Below are positions 41,847 to 43,228 of a stretch of 43,228 bases of DNA, one piece after another. A model generated the notes under the pieces. That model ran no database searches, had not been told where the DNA came from, and saw only the letters and a program-made list of their open reading frames with translations. Within the stretch, counting starts at the first letter, position 1. The number at the start of each line of letters is the position of its first letter. The stretch is from JAYOFM01 sp038117225 (lineage in GTDB: Bacteria; Pseudomonadota; Alphaproteobacteria; Rhodospirillales; Casp-alpha2), in assembly GCA_038117225.1 (NCBI GenBank), contig JAYOFM010000011.1:1-43228 (forward strand), in the 5' to 3' direction. The position numbers and the translations under genes were made by a program.

Positions 41847-43025
41847 ATGGACATCCACGAATATCAATCTAAGGAAGTCCTGGCCCGCTTCGGCGTCGCC
41901 GTGCCGGCCGGCGGGCTCGCCTACAGCCCCGAACAGGCGACCTACCGGGCGCGTCAAATCGGTGGTGATCGCTGGGCCGTCAAGGCCCAGGTACACGCCG
42001 GCGGGCGTGGCAAGGCGGGCGCCGTGCGTCTGTGCGGTAACGACGATGATATCTGGCGCGCCGCTGATGATCTGCTCGGGTCACGGGTTGTCACGCCGCA
42101 GACCGGCGACACTGGCAAACCGGTCTATCGGCTCTATGTCGAGGAAGCGCTTAACATCGAACGGGAATTCTACCTCGGCCTGGTCCTCGACCGCCGTACC
42201 GAGCGGGTCATGATCATCGCCTCGCCGGCCGGCGGCATGGAGATCGAGGAAATATCCCAACACCACCCGGAAACCCTGGTCCGCGTCGTCGTCGAGCCGG
42301 CGGTTGGAATGCAGCCGTTTCAGGCGCGCGAAATCTGGGCCGGATTGGGTATGGAGGCGAGCCAGCTTGCCGCCCTGACGCGGACGCTGCTCGGCTGTTA
42401 TCGCGCCTTCCGCGACCTTGACGCGACCATGGTTGAAATTAACCCGCTTGCGGTGACCAGCGACGGCGCGCTGGTCGCTCTCGACGCCAAGATGAGCTTC
42501 GATGACAACGCGCTGTTTCGCCGCCCGGAAATCGCCGAACTGCGCGACAAATCTCAGGAAGACCCGCGCGAGACCTATGCCCGCGATCGCGGCCTCAATT
42601 ACGTCGGCCTGGACGGTGAGATCGGCTGCATCATAAACGGTGCCGGCCTGGCCATGGCGACCATGGACATGATCGAACTGGCGGGCGGGCGCGCCGCCAA
42701 TTTTCTCGACGTCGGCGGCGGTGCCTCACCGGAACGAATCGTCAAGGCATTCAAGGTGGTGCTCGCCGACGACCGCGTCGATACGGTCCTGGTCAACATT
42801 TTTGCCGGCATCAACCGCTGTGACTGGGTCGCCAACGGCATCGTTCAAGCGATCGAACAGTTGGCGCCGACGGTGCCGCTGGTGGTCCGGCTGGAAGGCA
42901 CCAACGTCGAGGCCGGCAGGCGGATTTTGGAAGACAGCAACCTGTCATTGATCGTCGCCACCACACTGGCCGAAGCCGCGGACGCCGCCGTCAAGGCGCG
43001 CCCGTCGATCGCTAAATCCGCATAA
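41847..43025 (+). CDS. mtkA: malate--CoA ligase, beta (ATP-grasp) subunit
   Basis: The 392-residue product is an ATP-grasp succinyl-CoA-synthetase-like beta subunit. It starts 'MDIHEYQSKEVLARFGVAVP' and continues 'WAVKAQVHAGGRGKAGAVRL', 'LDATMVEINPLAVTSDGALV', 'ALDAKMSFDDNALFRRPEIA', 'GCIINGAGLAMATMDMIELA' and 'NFLDVGGGASPERIVKAFKV'. The details ('GGMEIEEISQHHPETL', 'FRRPEIAELRDKSQEDPRE') resemble malate thiokinase MtkA of the serine cycle in methylotrophs more than SucC. It makes malyl-CoA from malate with ATP and CoA. ATG 41847 follows GGAAGG; an adjacent ATG at 41844 is the alternative. The alpha subunit gene follows after 16 bases. Confidence 0.9.
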   Translation: MDIHEYQSKEVLARFGVAVPAGGLAYSPEQATYRARQIGGDRWAVKAQVHAGGRGKAGAVRLCGNDDDIWRAADDLLGSRVVTPQTGDTGKPVYRLYVEEALNIEREFYLGLVLDRRTERVMIIASPAGGMEIEEISQHHPETLVRVVVEPAVGMQPFQAREIWAGLGMEASQLAALTRTLLGCYRAFRDLDATMVEINPLAVTSDGALVALDAKMSFDDNALFRRPEIAELRDKSQEDPRETYARDRGLNYVGLDGEIGCIINGAGLAMATMDMIELAGGRAANFLDVGGGASPERIVKAFKVVLADDRVDTVLVNIFAGINRCDWVANGIVQAIEQLAPTVPLVVRLEGTNVEAGRRILEDSNLSLIVATTLAEAADAAVKARPSIAKSA

Positions 43026-43041
43026 ATCGGGAGCACCCGCC

Positions 43042-43228
43042 ATGGCCATCCTATTGGACGAAACCACACCGGTCCTGGTCCAGGGCTTCACCGGCAAGAC
43101 CGGCACTTTCCATGCGGGCGAAATGATAGCCCATGGCACCAACGTGGTTGCCGGCGTCACGCCGGGCCGGGGCGGTGCCGACCATTTGGAACGACCGGTC
43201 TTCGACACCGTCAAGGCGGCGGTCGCGG
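43042..43228 (+). CDS. mtkB: malate--CoA ligase, alpha subunit, partial
   Basis: The first 62 residues are visible before the right edge. 'MAILLDETTPVLVQGFTGKT' and 'GTFHAGEMIAHGTNVVAGVT' plus 'PGRGGADHLERPVFDTVKAA' are the CoA-binding N-terminus of the alpha subunit of succinyl-CoA-synthetase-like enzymes. Sitting directly behind mtkA it should be mtkB, the partner subunit carrying the phospho-histidine (beyond the window). CGGGAGCACC is its ribosome site. Confidence 0.9.
   Translation, partial: MAILLDETTPVLVQGFTGKTGTFHAGEMIAHGTNVVAGVTPGRGGADHLERPVFDTVKAAVA

Noticed and set aside
1..43228. CRISPR array, insertion sequence, integrase or prophage
   Set aside because: No regularly spaced identical repeats, no transposase or integrase-like proteins, and no phage structural genes were seen.

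Overview
The window looks like a stretch of chromosome from a high-GC alphaproteobacterium, most likely a Rhodospirillales-type organism. The evidence is a set of proteins of familiar alphaproteobacterial type (GlmU/GlmS, GabD, glutathione reductase, class II DAHP synthase, NAD synthetase, CysS, malate-CoA ligase), strong Shine-Dalgarno sequences, and frequent GTG starts. No rRNA operon, insertion sequence, integrase or CRISPR array was seen. One tRNA gene, tRNA-Val(CAC), is present.

Layout. (a) 1-5500, one-carbon region: a partial UroD-family (methyltransferase-like) gene faces left. A two-gene operon follows (small helical protein plus a DprA/Smf-like Rossmann protein). Next is a three-gene operon: a 2Fe-2S / 2x4Fe-4S / MvhD fusion, then MetV, then MetF, which together resemble the MetVF-type methylene-THF reductase modules of anaerobes. 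(b) 5500-14600, mostly housekeeping: metallophosphoesterase, DsbA-family protein, an Asp-nucleophile alpha/beta hydrolase, histidine phosphatase, tRNA-Val, phosphoglycolate phosphatase, glmU-glmS, a small secreted six-cysteine protein and an MmgE/PrpD-family protein whose most plausible start is an ATT codon. (c) 14700-24850, a probable protein-glycosylation island: two GT41 (O-GlcNAc-transferase-like) TPR proteins, two 2-oxoglutarate/Fe(II) oxygenases (one fused to TPRs), a sulfotransferase translationally coupled to the second GT41 enzyme, a free TPR protein and a porin. GlmU and GlmS, which make the likely sugar donor UDP-GlcNAc, lie just upstream. (d) 25000-33320, metabolism and signalling: gabD, an orphan Cache-HAMP histidine kinase, gor, MaoC, class II DAHP synthase and nicotinate phosphoribosyltransferase. 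(e) 33340-37700, accessory and decaying or recoded DNA: a Fic-family gene with a one-base frameshift in a C6 run, lying between two 65-bp direct repeats that carry 29-bp inverted repeats; a repeat-like noncoding stretch; a PAS-domain gene; and a gene interrupted by three in-frame TAG codons with no frame loss. (f) 37800-43228: nadE, cysS, two small unknown ORFs and mtkA plus the start of mtkB (malate-CoA ligase, serine cycle).

How it fits together. The left end (methyl-group transfer and oxidation through MetVF) and the right end (malate-CoA ligase) both point to C1 metabolism, so use of methylated compounds with serine-cycle assimilation is a reasonable inference. The most unusual items are the ferredoxin-MvhD fusion in the metVF operon, the GT41/sulfotransferase/oxygenase island, the amber-interrupted gene, the Fic cassette with its repeat operators, and the secreted protein with a mirror-symmetric cysteine pattern. 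All functional statements rest on reading motifs by eye; no database search was run.
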